The notes under the pieces are model-generated. The model was not told the origin of the DNA. It did no database searches and saw only the letters and a list, made by a program, of their open reading frames with translations. Positions 1-6,801 of a DNA stretch of 64,000 bases are shown here, one piece after another. The stretch's first letter is position 1. Each line of letters opens with the position of its first letter. Source of the DNA: Gammaproteobacteria bacterium (GTDB taxonomy: Bacteria > Pseudomonadota > Gammaproteobacteria > Pseudomonadales > Azotimanducaceae); NCBI GenBank assembly GCA_028821515.1, contig JAPPGA010000071.1, forward strand, positions 1 through 64,000, written 5' to 3'. The position numbers were made by a program, and so were the translations under genes.

Positions 1-71
1 ACAAGCGACGGACACCGCCATCTCACTACATCCTCAACAAATCTGACATGCACCCATACCCCTAAGTGAAT

Positions 72-100
72 TTGCACCGCTACTATGTTGGGACCATACT
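72..100 (+). promoter_or_regulatory. Candidate sigma70-type promoter upstream of the small-gene string
   Basis: TTGCAC at 72-77 and CATACT at 95-100 are separated by 17 bases, about 55 bases before the first small gene. Each hexamer only partly matches the consensus (3 of 6 and 4 of 6). This is the best pair seen in the first 150 bases; nothing else was recognised there. Confidence 0.2.
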
Positions 101-154
101 GCCGCAGCTGATCCCTATTGGTACGCGGTTGGTCAACCGAAAGGAGACGTCCCC

Positions 155-295
155 ATGAATCAGCCGAACAACCGGCGATCCAACAACCGACGCGCGGATG
201 TGGCGGCTCAGGCTAAGGCGAAGGAACTTGGGCAGGCAGACGTTCGCGGCGGCGCGAAACCGCGACCGGACACGATGGTGCGAAACCGTCTGTAG
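155..295 (+). CDS. Small basic protein (46 aa), first gene of the Ntn-hydrolase string
   Basis: An ATG at 155 follows AAGGAG at 141-146 with good spacing and opens a 46-codon frame ending in TAG. The product is rich in Arg, Asn and Ala (MNQPNNRRSNN at the start, MVRNRL at the end), strongly basic, with no hydrophobic segment, so it is probably disordered. The stop lies 11 bases before the next start, and the GGAG of that gene overlaps this stop codon, which suggests co-translation. No family is recognised. The strong ribosome binding site and tight spacing are the only reasons to call it a gene. Confidence 0.5.
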   Translation: MNQPNNRRSNNRRADVAAQAKAKELGQADVRGGAKPRPDTMVRNRL

Positions 296-306
296 GAGAC
301 GGATCA

Positions 307-1131
307 ATGACCGTATGCGTAGCCGTTCAAGTCAGAGATTGCATCGTTTTCGCGGTTGATAGCGCAGTAACCGTAACATATGGCAATGGGACTGTGGCGA
401 ACGTGTGGGAACACGGCGTCAAGCTGTTTCGCCTGCATGACGATCTGCCGATCATGGCGATGTTTACCGGAATGGGAAGTTTTGGGCCGGCAACAGTCAG
501 CAGTGTGGCTAGGTATTTCAATAAGGAAATTTCCAGAGATCCATCGGAGGGCGGCACTGATCCTTCGAAGTACACGATGAAGGAGATTACCGAAAGGGCT
601 CGCGACTTCTTCAAGGACGGTTACGAGCACTTAGTTTCCCCGTCGTCACCGACCCATCAATTCGAGCTTTGGTTGGGTGGCTATAGTGCGAACTCTGCCA
701 TTGGCGAGGTATGGCGGACCCGCATGACAAACGGAAAATGGCTGAAAACCGTCGAAAAGCTATCCATGGACCAAAATGTCGGGTCCCTGAACTGGGGAGG
801 GATTGTCGAACCCATCTCCCGCTTGGTTCTCGGAATCGACCCCAATGCAAGAAGATTCCTTCAGCAAAAGAAGGTGCCGAGCACGACGATTCAGGAGCTT
901 GAAGAGTCATGCGAAATCAAACTCGTCGATTCGGCTATGCCGACGCAGGATGCCATAAACTTCGCAGAGTTCCTGGTCGACGTGACCAAGGGCTTCTCGA
1001 CTTTCCTGCCTGGGGCCACGTCGGTCGGTGGCGCCACCGACGTCGCGACGGTTGCTAGGCACGACGGTTTCAAGTGGATCAAACGCAAACTCTACTACCC
1101 CGACCACCTCAACCCGGAGAATGGCCAATGA
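307..1131 (+). CDS. Stand-alone proteasome-type Ntn-hydrolase (274 aa)
   Basis: The N-terminus resembles a bacterial proteasome beta or HslV subunit. Thr2 would be the nucleophile after Met removal, Asp18 falls at the position of proteasome Asp17 (motif FAVDSAVT), and Lys39 in HGVKLFRL is the likely counterpart of Lys33. A glycine-containing IMAMFTGMGSFG strand follows. The protein is longer than HslV (about 175 aa), with an extra C-terminal part of roughly 90 residues. No hslU-like or other unfoldase ATPase lies beside it. It is flanked by tiny basic genes in one transcriptional string: GGAG at 295-298 serves as its ribosome binding site, and its stop overlaps the next ATG. Peptidase activity is inferred from these residues. 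A self-assembling, ATPase-independent peptidase (as in Anbu or BPH families) is possible. Confidence 0.85.
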   Translation: MTVCVAVQVRDCIVFAVDSAVTVTYGNGTVANVWEHGVKLFRLHDDLPIMAMFTGMGSFGPATVSSVARYFNKEISRDPSEGGTDPSKYTMKEITERARDFFKDGYEHLVSPSSPTHQFELWLGGYSANSAIGEVWRTRMTNGKWLKTVEKLSMDQNVGSLNWGGIVEPISRLVLGIDPNARRFLQQKKVPSTTIQELEESCEIKLVDSAMPTQDAINFAEFLVDVTKGFSTFLPGATSVGGATDVATVARHDGFKWIKRKLYYPDHLNPENGQ

Positions 1132-1280
1132 GTACCAACCCTAGAAGAAATACCCGCCGACCAATCGTTACGCCATCGCCTCGTTACCCGTATCAGAAAG
1201 TGTCGATGGGAAGGGGTTTCTCCGCAGGGACTATGAGAAATTCCTCGCCTGAAAAGAGCAAGAAGAGGAAGTCTCAATGA
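1128..1280 (+). CDS. Small Lys/Arg-rich protein (50 aa), coupled to the Ntn-hydrolase
   Basis: The ATG overlaps the stop of the Ntn-hydrolase gene in an ATGA arrangement, so translation is probably coupled. The 50-residue product is basic throughout and ends in a lysine-rich tail (SPEKSKKRKSQ). No domain is recognised. A disordered or nucleic-acid-binding peptide is plausible. The next 258 bases hold no convincing gene. Confidence 0.45.
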   Translation: MSTNPRRNTRRPIVTPSPRYPYQKVSMGRGFSAGTMRNSSPEKSKKRKSQ

Positions 1281-1538
1281 AGTTAGAGAACTTCGAGTGA
1301 TCTCGATTTCGAAATTCCTTTCAATGTCAAGCCGATTCTATGGTTTGCAACATGCAGAGCGAGTCGTTGATCGTCAGGTTTTCGCTGCGGCGATAGATCG
1401 AATCTGTGGGCGCCTCGAATCCGAATCCCACGATTGAAATCAGTGTTCCCCGCAAACCGCGCCACGAAATCGTGACCCTCTGTTGCACGATGGTGTCTGG
1501 GTAGTTGGGTCGAACTTGATAACCGGGACCTGCCCCGC

Positions 1539-1721
1539 TTGTGGCGCTCTGCTGTTGACGCACGTGACGCACGCCTCTCTGCTGTCGAATCGCGCCTCGC
1601 TGCCATGGAAGCACACATGACGCACGTGGCAATGAAGGTACGGGTTTTGGGTGGCGTCGTCGCGGGAATGGGTCTAGCTACTACTCTGACTGTCGCGATC
1701 ATCAAGCTATTCGGAGCGTAG
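1539..1721 (+). CDS. Small coiled-coil plus single-TM protein (60 aa)
   Basis: A TTG start is used if the start is placed at 1539; the frame is open back to 1476 without a better start. Residues 5-30 show a heptad-like Ala/Leu/Glu pattern (ARLSAVESRLAAMEAHM) followed by one hydrophobic segment (VLGGVVAGMGLATTLTVAII). This short coiled coil plus membrane anchor resembles many small phage-type or mobile-element membrane proteins. It ends three bases before the next start. The frame on the opposite strand here (1283-1726) has no such organisation and was not called. Confidence 0.45.
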   Translation: MWRSAVDARDARLSAVESRLAAMEAHMTHVAMKVRVLGGVVAGMGLATTLTVAIIKLFGA

Positions 1722-1724
1722 GAC

Positions 1725-1952
1725 ATGCAACACCATCCCTATCTCGAATCGAAGGCCTTAACCGGTGTTCCCAAGGTGACAGCGAATCTTGCCGTCCCGC
1801 CGAACCGATGGCGGAAACAGCTCAAGAGAGCTTACGAGTGGGCCAAGTTATTCCTAACGACTGAGCGGATGCTTGAGAGACTTGCTGAACTCATCCATCA
1901 CCTCGGTCTTTTCCGCGATCCGGTCGTTCTTTTGAAGAGGAAGTCCGAATGA
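1725..1952 (+). CDS. Small protein of unknown function (75 aa)
   Basis: ATG at 1725, three bases after the preceding stop. The product has a basic middle (PPNRWRKQLKRAYEWAK) and an amphipathic C-terminal half (MLERLAELIHHLGLF). No family is recognised. Its stop overlaps the next ATG (ATGA), so it belongs to the same coupled string. Confidence 0.5.
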   Translation: MQHHPYLESKALTGVPKVTANLAVPPNRWRKQLKRAYEWAKLFLTTERMLERLAELIHHLGLFRDPVVLLKRKSE

Positions 1953-2128
1953 AATACCGCTACTACGTTCAGACGGAGACACATCCGAACGTGATGGGGG
2001 CTTTGGCCGACGATCACAAAGATGTCACATCCGTTCGTGAGCTCGTACTAATGACGAATGATGGCGCCACCGTTGGGAGATTTCACAACTACGTTGCGTG
2101 GTGGCGCGAAGAGCGCGGTCGTCGCTGA
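1949..2128 (+). CDS. Small protein of unknown function (59 aa), last of the string
   Basis: ATG at 1949 overlaps the TGA of the previous gene; the frame ends in TGA at 2126-2128. The product (MKYRYYVQTETHPNV at the start, NYVAWWREERGRR at the end) looks like a small globular protein with aromatic residues spread along it. No domain is recognised. It is convergent with the minus-strand HEPN-like gene. Confidence 0.5.
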   Translation: MKYRYYVQTETHPNVMGALADDHKDVTSVRELVLMTNDGATVGRFHNYVAWWREERGRR

Positions 2129-2226
2129 GCACTTAGGGTTCGGCACCATCCGACACAAATCTCTTTGTTTTGAGGCGTGGGAGTTTGATCCTCTGGTTCC
2201 GAACCTATGAGCCTACGTGCCGCCTC

Positions 2227-2811
2227 TTACCAGGAGTCCCGCTCAGCCTCCATCTGAGAACACACCGCATCGCAGTAAGTGGTGATCAGCCAGTGAGCGC
2301 GAAACAGGTCGTCCAAATACGCCTCGGTGGATGGATATTCCTGGAAACGCCTGTCACTTGGATATCGAAAGCGGTCTCCCGATCCGTCGTGTTGCTCGAA
2401 TTCAGAAATGATCGGCCAAACCAGCGTCGCGAACACGTCGTTGACGGACTCCGTTGGACCACCGTGAAAGGCGCCCATCAATTTGTTCCACAATTCTAGG
2501 ATGCGGTGACCAGGCGGAGGATCCCGCTCCGACACCGCCGAGATCGCAGCCTTCAACCAGAGTTCGATGCTGTGACGGCAGGCATGGAGCATCGGATAAA
2601 CCAATGACTGCCGCGACGAGGCGTGGTCCCATAGCAACTTGAAGGCTTCGGAGTAGCTGTAGGCGAAGAAATGCAATGATCGGTCTCCGTATTGAGCCCC
2701 TTCGTCAGCCTCAGTTAAGCCGCTGCGCACAGTTGTGGTGAGTCCAAGTTCGCTCCATTCGATTTCGGCCAGCGCTTCCTCAGCTAGCTTGTCGCGACGC
2801 GATTGACGCAC
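2227..2811 (-). CDS. HEPN-like protein (194 aa)
   Basis: The centre carries an all-alpha motif typical of HEPN-like proteins: YPMLHACRHSIELWLKAAI (residues 72-90, with R79, H80 and E83) followed by GHRILELWNKL. HEPN proteins are often ribonucleases or nucleotidyltransferase partners in defence and toxin-antitoxin loci. The classic R-x4-6-H spacing is not clearly present, so nuclease activity is uncertain. It lies 106 bases downstream of the TIR-like gene on the same strand, and the two probably form a short operon. The motif is seen; the defence role is inferred from context. Confidence 0.7.
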   Translation of the reverse strand: MRQSRRDKLAEEALAEIEWSELGLTTTVRSGLTEADEGAQYGDRSLHFFAYSYSEAFKLLWDHASSRQSLVYPMLHACRHSIELWLKAAISAVSERDPPPGHRILELWNKLMGAFHGGPTESVNDVFATLVWPIISEFEQHDGSGDRFRYPSDRRFQEYPSTEAYLDDLFRAHWLITTYCDAVCSQMEAERDSW

Positions 2812-2917
2812 TACGTTTTCTCCTTTCGATGCTCCGTCGCAACGACGGTTCTTCTCTCTTTAGGTCTACCAAACGAGGCGGTCGGGAGGCCGAATTCGAC
2901 TGAGCACCAGTTTCGCT

Positions 2918-3727
2918 TCAAAACGGGATGTCATCGTCGAGGTCATCCCCAGACGAGAATCTCCATCCTAGATCGAAAAGGTGATCGTGTTTCTCAATCC
3001 ATCGCCAACCTTCATCAGTAACGAAGGCATAGGTTAGGTTCGATCTCCGTTCTGTCTTGATGAATGCGCGTTGAATGAGGCCACGAAGCGCTAACCCGAA
3101 GGCAACCGCGGTGACGCCGCCCGACTTGGCTTCATTTTCCAAGAATCTCGTGTGCACGCCCTCATTCGGGCCAGCTGCCTTGCCTGCCGCCAACCCCAGA
3201 AGATAGATTTCTCTTTGTGGTAGGCCGTCTTGGGGCGCAATCGGATCTTTATCGGCCACCTGCATCTCGGTCGCTCTGCCTAGCAGCGCTTTCGCTCGTT
3301 CGGGTATCGCCCGTTTGAGTTTATCGAAGTCGCTTGCCGACTCGGATTGGTAGAAGATCACCTTCCGATGTTGTATGTCGAACGGCAGTGGCCCCTCTCG
3401 CTCGTCGCAGCACGTGAGGATGACCAGCTTGCCGGCGGCGTAGGCATAGCCAAGCTCGTACCAAACGTTTGGGTTGTCGGTCGTCACGTCGGCGAGGCAG
3501 ATCGTGGCGCCCCGAATGCCCTCTTCGATTGCAGAAATCACCACATCCGTGCCAGGATCCTGATCGACGCGATAGGCGTCAAAACCCGCTTCGTCCAGCC
3601 CTGGCTCGAAGGCATCCTCATACCGCTTGTCGAACTTTGCCCTATCGAAGGGTTGAATGACGAAGCAGGTTGGACGTGCTCCCGACGGTTCGTTCTCGTC
3701 CGTAACCTGCGAAGTCCCATTGGCCAT
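2918..3727 (-). CDS. TIR-like / nucleoside-deoxyribosyltransferase-like protein with C-terminal winged-helix region (269 aa)
   Basis: Residues 20-110 carry the hallmarks of a Rossmann-like family related to TIR and nucleoside 2-deoxyribosyltransferase folds: CFVIQPFD near the first strand, then ADVTTDNPNVWYELGYAYA with Glu91 in the position of the catalytic glutamate of TIR NADases, then GKLVILTCCDE and PFDIQHRKVIFY. The C-terminal part (about 180-269) looks like a helix-turn-helix or winged-helix segment (GLALRGLIQRAFIKTE, FVTDEGWRWIEKH). Such proteins are common effectors or sensors in defence islands. It precedes the HEPN-like gene on the minus strand. NAD hydrolysis or nucleotide binding is inferred; a housekeeping glycosidase is less likely in this context. 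Confidence 0.82.
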   Translation of the reverse strand: MANGTSQVTDENEPSGARPTCFVIQPFDRAKFDKRYEDAFEPGLDEAGFDAYRVDQDPGTDVVISAIEEGIRGATICLADVTTDNPNVWYELGYAYAAGKLVILTCCDEREGPLPFDIQHRKVIFYQSESASDFDKLKRAIPERAKALLGRATEMQVADKDPIAPQDGLPQREIYLLGLAAGKAAGPNEGVHTRFLENEAKSGGVTAVAFGLALRGLIQRAFIKTERRSNLTYAFVTDEGWRWIEKHDHLFDLGWRFSSGDDLDDDIPF

Positions 3728-3930
3728 GCAGCAGTGTTTCCTAAGGCCATGAATCGATCAAGTGTACAACGACAAGAGTGACCGTTTCCCAGTGGAGACG
3801 AGGGACCGCGAAGACGGTGGAAGCGCGCCGGACGACACGTTGCGGGCGAGAATACAGATGGGAAACTCCAGTCTACGAGCCGAGACCTGTTGATGGGGAT
3901 TCGGGTACCCGGACTCCGCATCTTGCCAGC

Positions 3931-3959
3931 TTGACACTGATGCTAGTGTGCTTCATTGT
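3931..3959 (+). promoter_or_regulatory. Candidate promoter with overlapping inverted repeat upstream of the RM operon
   Basis: A perfect TTGACA (3931-3936) is followed after 17 bases by CATTGT (3954-3959), a weak -10. An inverted repeat ACACT-gatgct-AGTGT (3934-3949) starts inside the -35 box and runs through the spacer, about 50 bases before the ribbon-helix-helix start. A repressor bound there would block the promoter, as controller proteins do in restriction-modification operons. The arms are only 5 bp, so this is suggestive. The remaining bases from 3728 hold no other feature. Confidence 0.35.
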
Positions 3960-3998
3960 GTGCACTTTGCTGCAATATGCGGCGATTGGCATCGCGAC

Positions 3999-4199
3999 GT
4001 GGCCGCTAAGCCCCGAATATCCATTAGCCTCCCCGAGCAGGAGTACCACGAACTTTCGGCTCTCGCGGAGAAGCATCGAATCTCCCTCGCTTGGCTCGGC
4101 AGGCAGGCCGTTGCCGAGTTCCTTGAGCGATATCAGGACCATGATTTGCAGCTTCCGCTTCCGTTCACCACTCCGTCCTCAAGATCCCCGCAGAGATGA
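3999..4199 (+). CDS. Ribbon-helix-helix DNA-binding protein (66 aa) preceding the methyltransferase
   Basis: A GTG start gives AAKPRISISLPEQEYHELSA, the beta strand and first helix of a MetJ/Arc/CopG-type ribbon-helix-helix domain, then KHRISLAWLGRQAVAEFL as the second helix. The length (66 aa) is normal for the fold. Longer upstream starts in the same frame would add residues unlike the family. Its stop overlaps the methyltransferase ATG, so the genes are translationally coupled. Probable role: autoregulator of the restriction-modification operon, timing endonuclease after methylase. An antitoxin-type role is the alternative. Confidence 0.72.
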   Translation: MAAKPRISISLPEQEYHELSALAEKHRISLAWLGRQAVAEFLERYQDHDLQLPLPFTTPSSRSPQR

Positions 4200-5365
4200 G
4201 CCACCGATGGACAGCTATTGATCTGTTCTGCGGAGCGGGCGGCCTTTCTGAGGGGTTCCGCCAAGCGGGCTTCCATGTTCTCGCTGGCAACGACATTGAT
4301 CGGGTTGCGGGAGAGACCTTTTGCGCGAGCCACACCGAGGCGCGGTTCTTGCCCGGACCCATTGAGGACCTTTCCTCCCGTGACTTTCTGCAGAGCACTG
4401 GTCTCAGGAAGGGCTGGCTCGATTGCCTTGTTGGGGGGCCCCCTTGCCAAGGTTTCAGCGTCTACAACCACCAGCGCGGCATGCACGACAGGCGTAGCGG
4501 CTTGTTCTACGAATACTTGCGGATTGTCCAAGGGCTCAACCCTAAATGGGTTGTCATGGAAAACGTCACCGGCATCACATCCGCGGGCGGCGGCAAAGCC
4601 GTGGAACAAATCCTGTCCGGGCTCGCCGAACTCGGTTACCGCGTAGAGATGCGAATTCTCCGCGCTGAGGAATACGGCATCCCCCAAGAGCGGCGGCGCA
4701 TCTTCTTCGTCGGCAACCGCCTCGGCTTGCCGATCATCTGGCCGGCGCCAACCCATGGTCTAGGCTTGCTCCCCTACGTGACCGTGTGGGACGCGATCGG
4801 GGATCTCCCTCCGCTCGAGAATGGCGAAGATCCCGGCAAGTCGATCCCTTACGCCGCAGTTCCCGCTAGCCACTACCAAGCATCGCTACGTGGCAACAGC
4901 GTCGAGGTCACCAACCATGTCGCGCCGCGTCTCGCACCCATCAACCTCAAACGAATGAAGTACATACCTGAAGGCGGCAGCTGGCGCGATATCCCCTTTG
5001 GCTTATTGCCCGAGGGCATGAGGCGTGCTAGGCGCTGCGACCATACGAAGCGCTATGGTCGCCTTCGAAAAGACGGCTTGGCATCCACAATCCTAACCAA
5101 GTGCGACCTTCATTGGGGTGCCTACATTCATCCCGAGCAAGATCGAGTTCTGACGGCTAGGGAAGCCGCTCGGCTGCAATCCTTTCCCGATTGGTTTGCC
5201 TTTGCGGGACCACGCACCGAGCAATATGTGCAGGTTGGCAATGCCGTCCCGCCGCTTCTCGGTCGTATGGTCGCCGAGGCCATATTGGCCGTCTGGCCAG
5301 TCGCGGGCTTCAACCGTCGCAAGTCCGCCAAACTGACCAACAAGGAACTCGCCTGTGCCATTTGA
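4196..5365 (+). CDS. DNA (cytosine-5)-methyltransferase of a type II restriction-modification system
   Basis: All main C5-methyltransferase motifs are visible: motif I IDLFCGAGGLSEGF (SAM binding, residues 8-21), motif IV GGPPCQGFS with catalytic Cys84, motif VI MENVTG (121-126), motif VIII QERRRIFFVG (164-173) and the closing motif X QVGNAVPPLLGR. At 389 residues it is a normal single-domain length, with the target recognition region between about 240 and 310. It transfers a methyl group to cytosine and protects the host from the next gene's product. The start overlaps the ribbon-helix-helix stop by 4 bases and the end overlaps the endonuclease start by 11 bases. The target sequence cannot be read from the protein. 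Confidence 0.95.
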   Translation: MSHRWTAIDLFCGAGGLSEGFRQAGFHVLAGNDIDRVAGETFCASHTEARFLPGPIEDLSSRDFLQSTGLRKGWLDCLVGGPPCQGFSVYNHQRGMHDRRSGLFYEYLRIVQGLNPKWVVMENVTGITSAGGGKAVEQILSGLAELGYRVEMRILRAEEYGIPQERRRIFFVGNRLGLPIIWPAPTHGLGLLPYVTVWDAIGDLPPLENGEDPGKSIPYAAVPASHYQASLRGNSVEVTNHVAPRLAPINLKRMKYIPEGGSWRDIPFGLLPEGMRRARRCDHTKRYGRLRKDGLASTILTKCDLHWGAYIHPEQDRVLTAREAARLQSFPDWFAFAGPRTEQYVQVGNAVPPLLGRMVAEAILAVWPVAGFNRRKSAKLTNKELACAI

Positions 5366-6209
5366 CCCGGAGGAGTACCTCGGGGAGATCCTTGGACAGC
5401 CCGCCACGAAAGGTTTCGACCCCGGGGCGCGCGACTACCTTTGCCCCTTCATCGACGCTAGATGCACTAAACGCAGCACATCGCTGGGAAGAGTGCCCTA
5501 CCCAGTTTGCTCCATCCGCCGGAACATTCGTGGTAAGCCCAGCCGGGTCTGCGTCTGCCCGAAGCGGTTTTACTCAGTCGACTTCCTGACCGATGTTGTT
5601 GACCACTGCTGGCCGGGCGAGCCGCCCGCCAATCCTGAGATCGCGCCAGAAGTAAAGATGACTGGCTTCGGTAATGTCGATTTCGTCATCGCTGACATTG
5701 GGCAGGAGGGGGCGATCAGAGAGTTCCTTTCCGTCGAACTTCAGGCTATCGACATCACAGGATCGGTGATGCCTGCCTACGAAGCGTTGCGAGCAGATAT
5801 GGTTATGGAAGCGCGGCCCACATACGGGCTGAACTGGAGCAACGTCTACAAACGCTACATCACCCAACTCATTCGAAAGGGATACTTCCATCACCATTGG
5901 GGAACCAAGATCGTCGCCGTGATGCAGGATGTGGTTTATGACTACATCTGCAATTGGGCAGAATTTATGCGTTCTGATGACGTCAAGGGGAGCACCGTTA
6001 ATATCATCTTCATGGCCTATCGTTACGAAGACGACCCCAATAGCTCCGGCGCCCCAAAACTCGTCCTGGATACTATCGAAGGCACCAGCCACGCTAACTT
6101 GCAGCAGGCCGTCCTTTACAAGGAGGCACCATCGCGGGACGCTTTCTGTCAACAGATCAAGCGCGCGCTTCATCGCTCTAACGATTTGATCCAGTCGTTC
6201 GAACAGTAG
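5355..6209 (+). CDS. NotI-family type II restriction endonuclease (284 aa)
   Basis: The N-terminal half has spaced cysteines (C30, C37, C52, C66, C68) that could form the metal-bound Cys site known from NotI. Residues 107-136 then carry NVDFVIAD...FLSVELQAIDITGS, the NotI variant of the PD-(D/E)xK site in which the last lysine is replaced by glutamine (here Asp109 and Glu128-Leu-Gln130). It is shorter than NotI (383 aa). The GTG start follows AAGGA at suitable spacing and lies inside the methyltransferase gene. It presumably cuts a site protected by that methylase, perhaps GC-rich and eight bases long as for NotI. The family call rests on the ExQ site and cysteines only. Confidence 0.82.
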   Translation: MPFDPEEYLGEILGQPATKGFDPGARDYLCPFIDARCTKRSTSLGRVPYPVCSIRRNIRGKPSRVCVCPKRFYSVDFLTDVVDHCWPGEPPANPEIAPEVKMTGFGNVDFVIADIGQEGAIREFLSVELQAIDITGSVMPAYEALRADMVMEARPTYGLNWSNVYKRYITQLIRKGYFHHHWGTKIVAVMQDVVYDYICNWAEFMRSDDVKGSTVNIIFMAYRYEDDPNSSGAPKLVLDTIEGTSHANLQQAVLYKEAPSRDAFCQQIKRALHRSNDLIQSFEQ

Positions 6210-6258
6210 GACTTGAAGACGTAACGTCATGGATCACATGTCGCCCGAAATTCGGAAC

Positions 6259-6738
6259 CTACATCAGATCCCTTACGACGTTCGGAATCACCAGCTTTTC
6301 GTAAACGTCCTTTGTTGGGTATTTTCCGTCTCTCTTTTCTCTCCAACCCGACAACATGGGAGGCAAATGTAAGCAAATGAACTTCAACTGCCGCTTTTTC
6401 TTGTATGAAATATCTGACGAGTAATACTCCAGCGTTGTTTGCAGGTCGAATACCATATACTCGAACTGCGCATACCTTGCGGCGTCGACATTGATCTGAC
6501 TCTCGTTTAAGGGTACTCCTACCAACCCCGTATCTGTCTGCAACGGAGCTGGAGGGGAGTCATCAAGCATTCTACATATGCTGGTTCTGATTATTGACCG
6601 TATCCGAGCGGTTTGTCTCCATCTTCGGTACAGGTGCCTCCCATAGTCAATAGTCCTCAATACGAATGGGAGAACAACAGAAACAACTATGCCAATAATT
6701 GCGACAACCGTCACATCATCGAAGGTCATAGGCATCAC
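6259..6738 (-). CDS. Membrane-anchored protein of unknown function (159 aa)
   Basis: The first 30 residues form one transmembrane helix (VVAIIGIVVSVVLPFVL), followed by a basic stretch (RHLYRRWRQTARIRS) and a soluble, tyrosine-rich cytoplasmic part. It is convergent with the endonuclease and upstream of nothing obviously related; the purL stop lies 60 bases beyond its start side. It looks less GC-rich than the purine genes, suggesting it belongs to the accessory block. No domain is recognised. Confidence 0.5.
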   Translation of the reverse strand: MMPMTFDDVTVVAIIGIVVSVVLPFVLRTIDYGRHLYRRWRQTARIRSIIRTSICRMLDDSPPAPLQTDTGLVGVPLNESQINVDAARYAQFEYMVFDLQTTLEYYSSDISYKKKRQLKFICLHLPPMLSGWREKRDGKYPTKDVYEKLVIPNVVRDLM

Positions 6739-6801
6739 TGGAGCTCCGAGCTTGGGCTGGGCATATGCAGTCAGGCTTGGTTACGGATTTCGTGGCCTCA
6801 G

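Noticed and set aside
1283-1726. Minus-strand frame of 147 codons opposite the 60-aa coiled-coil gene
   Set aside because: No domain or ribosome binding site; the plus-strand frame has a sensible coiled-coil plus helix.
3778-4221. Plus-strand frame of 147 codons across the promoter and RHH gene
   Set aside because: Overlaps the better-supported ribbon-helix-helix frame and the methyltransferase start; no domain.
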